Notes under the pieces: generated by a model
Database searches by the model: none
Told to the model about the DNA's origin: nothing
Seen by the model: only the letters and a program-made list of their open reading frames with translations
NCBI GenBank assembly: GCA_026985835.1
Contig: JALSPS010000010.1
Span: 1-5,473 of the forward strand
Source of the DNA: Candidatus Kaiserbacteria bacterium
Lineage (GTDB): Bacteria; Patescibacteriota; Minisyncoccia; Phycocordibacterales; UBA2100
Length of the DNA: 5,473 nucleotides
Reading direction: 5' to 3'
Translations under genes and position numbers: made by a program
Shown: piece by piece, positions 4,301 through 5,473 of the stretch
Layout: the number at the start of each line of letters is the position of its first letter
Numbering within the stretch: the first letter of the stretch is position 1

Positions 4301-5473
4301 CTCTTTGTTTTCCAGCCACCTGTAAGTAGCGCTTCCAAGAGTTGCAAATATGGCTCCTATTATTATTCCTCCGATTATATCTGATAAATAATGAACACCT
4401 ATATAAATTCTACTTACATAAATTAAGATGGCCCATAATATAATTGTTGGAATTGTAATTTTTTTTAATTTATCATTATTTGTTTGAAGTATTAAATAAA
4501 TCAAAATTCCAGCAAGAGCTGTTGCAATTGTAGCGTGCCCGCTCGGGAATGAATAACTATGTTCTGCTATTTTTGCATATTCTGGTCTTGGGCGCGCTAT
4601 TGAATTTTTTAAAATATAAACAGCGAAGGCACTTGATACGATGGTTACCCAAGTAGAGACAATAAATTTTATCCGATGTTTTTCGTAAAATAAGACAGAA
4701 AGAGCCAAGAGCGCGATTACAACAATATACCATTTTGCGCTCCACGTTATAATCATAAAGAGAGCAAAAATTATAGAATTAAAATAAGAGAATAAGAATC
4801 TAAATCCCAGATAATCCATTACCTGAATGAAATGCTTGTGTTCTAAAATTGATATTGCAAGCGCATTGAACATCATAAATAAAATGACTATTGTTGTTAT
4901 AAGTTGCAGCCATTTTTTGTTTTTAATTATTTTTAAAAAATTATTTTTTAAATTTGTTTGATAATGTTTGAATATAAAATCGGTAAAGAAAAAATATGCA
5001 AGATAACTAACTATAATCATTGCAAAAATCATTTCAATTTTTATTATTGTTGAGCTACCGGCGAGTATGGCTTTTGCAAATAAATATCCGGAACCGGGCC
5101 ACGCAAGTGCCCAGCCGACAGCGCCAAGAGCATTGAAAAGTAAAAATTTTCTTCTATCCATTTTAAGTGAGCCGGATATGAATGGTATGGTTTCTTTTAT
5201 GAACGGCACAAATCTACCTAAAAATACACTTTTAGCTCCGTGTTTTTGTATGAACTCCTCCGCCAGGTCAAGAGCTCTTTGATCTATAAATTTTATTTTT
5301 TTGATTAACTTTCTTCCATAATTTCTGCCGAGAAAATAACTTAAATTATCACCGACGACAGCTCCGAATATGGCTATTGGCAAAATATACCAAATCTTAA
5401 TGGCGCCAAGCGCGCTGATTGCGCCAATTACCATAAGGGTAAGAGATCCTGGAACAAGCATACTAAGACCAAT
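4277..5473 (-). CDS. DedA-PAP2 fusion membrane protein (5' end outside window)
   Basis: Two membrane domains are fused. Residues are counted from Met at 5461, although the frame stays open to the window edge and the true N-terminus is probably outside. The DedA/SNARE-associated domain spans about 1-165, with GDNLSYFLGR (37-46), VFLGRFVPF (79-87) and a final W-rich helix. DedA proteins include undecaprenyl-phosphate flippases. The PAP2 phosphatase domain spans about 185-378 with six hydrophobic segments and all three motifs: KX6RP (Lys285, Arg292-Pro293), PSGH (306-309, His309) and SRX5HX3D (Ser350, Arg351, His357, Asp361). These form the usual His-based active site that removes phosphate from lipid pyrophosphates or phosphatidic acid. 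The likely role is envelope lipid-carrier recycling, with the active site facing outward. In the DedA part, the usual Arg after the second Pro-rich turn reads Lys-Glu (89-90). The gene is very AT-rich. It ends in TAG inside the YraN gene's last codons, with no terminator visible. Confidence 0.93.
   Translation of the reverse strand: MGLSMLVPGSLTLMVIGAISALGAIKIWYILPIAIFGAVVGDNLSYFLGRNYGRKLIKKIKFIDQRALDLAEEFIQKHGAKSVFLGRFVPFIKETIPFISGSLKMDRRKFLLFNALGAVGWALAWPGSGYLFAKAILAGSSTIIKIEMIFAMIIVSYLAYFFFTDFIFKHYQTNLKNNFLKIIKNKKWLQLITTIVILFMMFNALAISILEHKHFIQVMDYLGFRFLFSYFNSIIFALFMIITWSAKWYIVVIALLALSVLFYEKHRIKFIVSTWVTIVSSAFAVYILKNSIARPRPEYAKIAEHSYSFPSGHATIATALAGILIYLILQTNNDKLKKITIPTIILWAILIYVSRIYIGVHYLSDIIGGIIIGAIFATLGSATYRWLENKESNKYIRK

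Overview
The window looks like a piece of a compact, AT-rich bacterial genome. The most likely source is a member of the Candidate Phyla Radiation (Patescibacteria/Parcubacteria-like) or another small-genome lineage. This is an inference from AT-rich genes with short spacers, GC-rich perfect hairpins between genes, several starts with poor Shine-Dalgarno sequences, and the gene mix. No taxonomic marker is present. TGA is used as a stop (ATP-grasp gene, YraN gene), so the code is standard, not one in which TGA encodes glycine.

Layout, left to right. Positions 1-297 hold no convincing gene but are rich in inverted repeats: a nested foldback at about 23-183 and a 12-bp hairpin at 272-299. The minus strand from 2870 down to 298 carries four genes in transcription order: an ATP-grasp ligase-like enzyme (2870-1740), an isoaspartyl peptidase/L-asparaginase (1669-764), a 45-residue membrane microprotein (696-559) and an 85-residue basic protein (555-298). 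The last two are 3 nt apart and seem to have their own promoter, whose -35 element lies beside the stop of the peptidase gene.

A divergent intergenic region (2871-3116) separates these from plus-strand genes. First comes a cold-shock domain protein (3117-3317) with its own promoter and a very strong terminator. Then comes a probable two-gene operon of a single-domain cupin (3421-3807) and a YraN-family PD-(D/E)XK nuclease-like protein with an unusual insertion (3833-4300). The right end is a convergent minus-strand gene (4277 to beyond the edge) encoding a DedA-PAP2 fusion membrane protein. It overlaps the YraN gene tail to tail by 24 bp.

Most genes are housekeeping or accessory and not obviously one system. 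The best leads are the DedA-PAP2 fusion (possible coupling of undecaprenyl-pyrophosphate dephosphorylation to lipid-carrier flipping), the YraN insertion, the tightly coupled microprotein/basic-protein pair, and the structured left end, where a hairpin arm hides a strong Shine-Dalgarno ahead of a tiny ORF. I see no CRISPR array, tRNA, rRNA or transposase.
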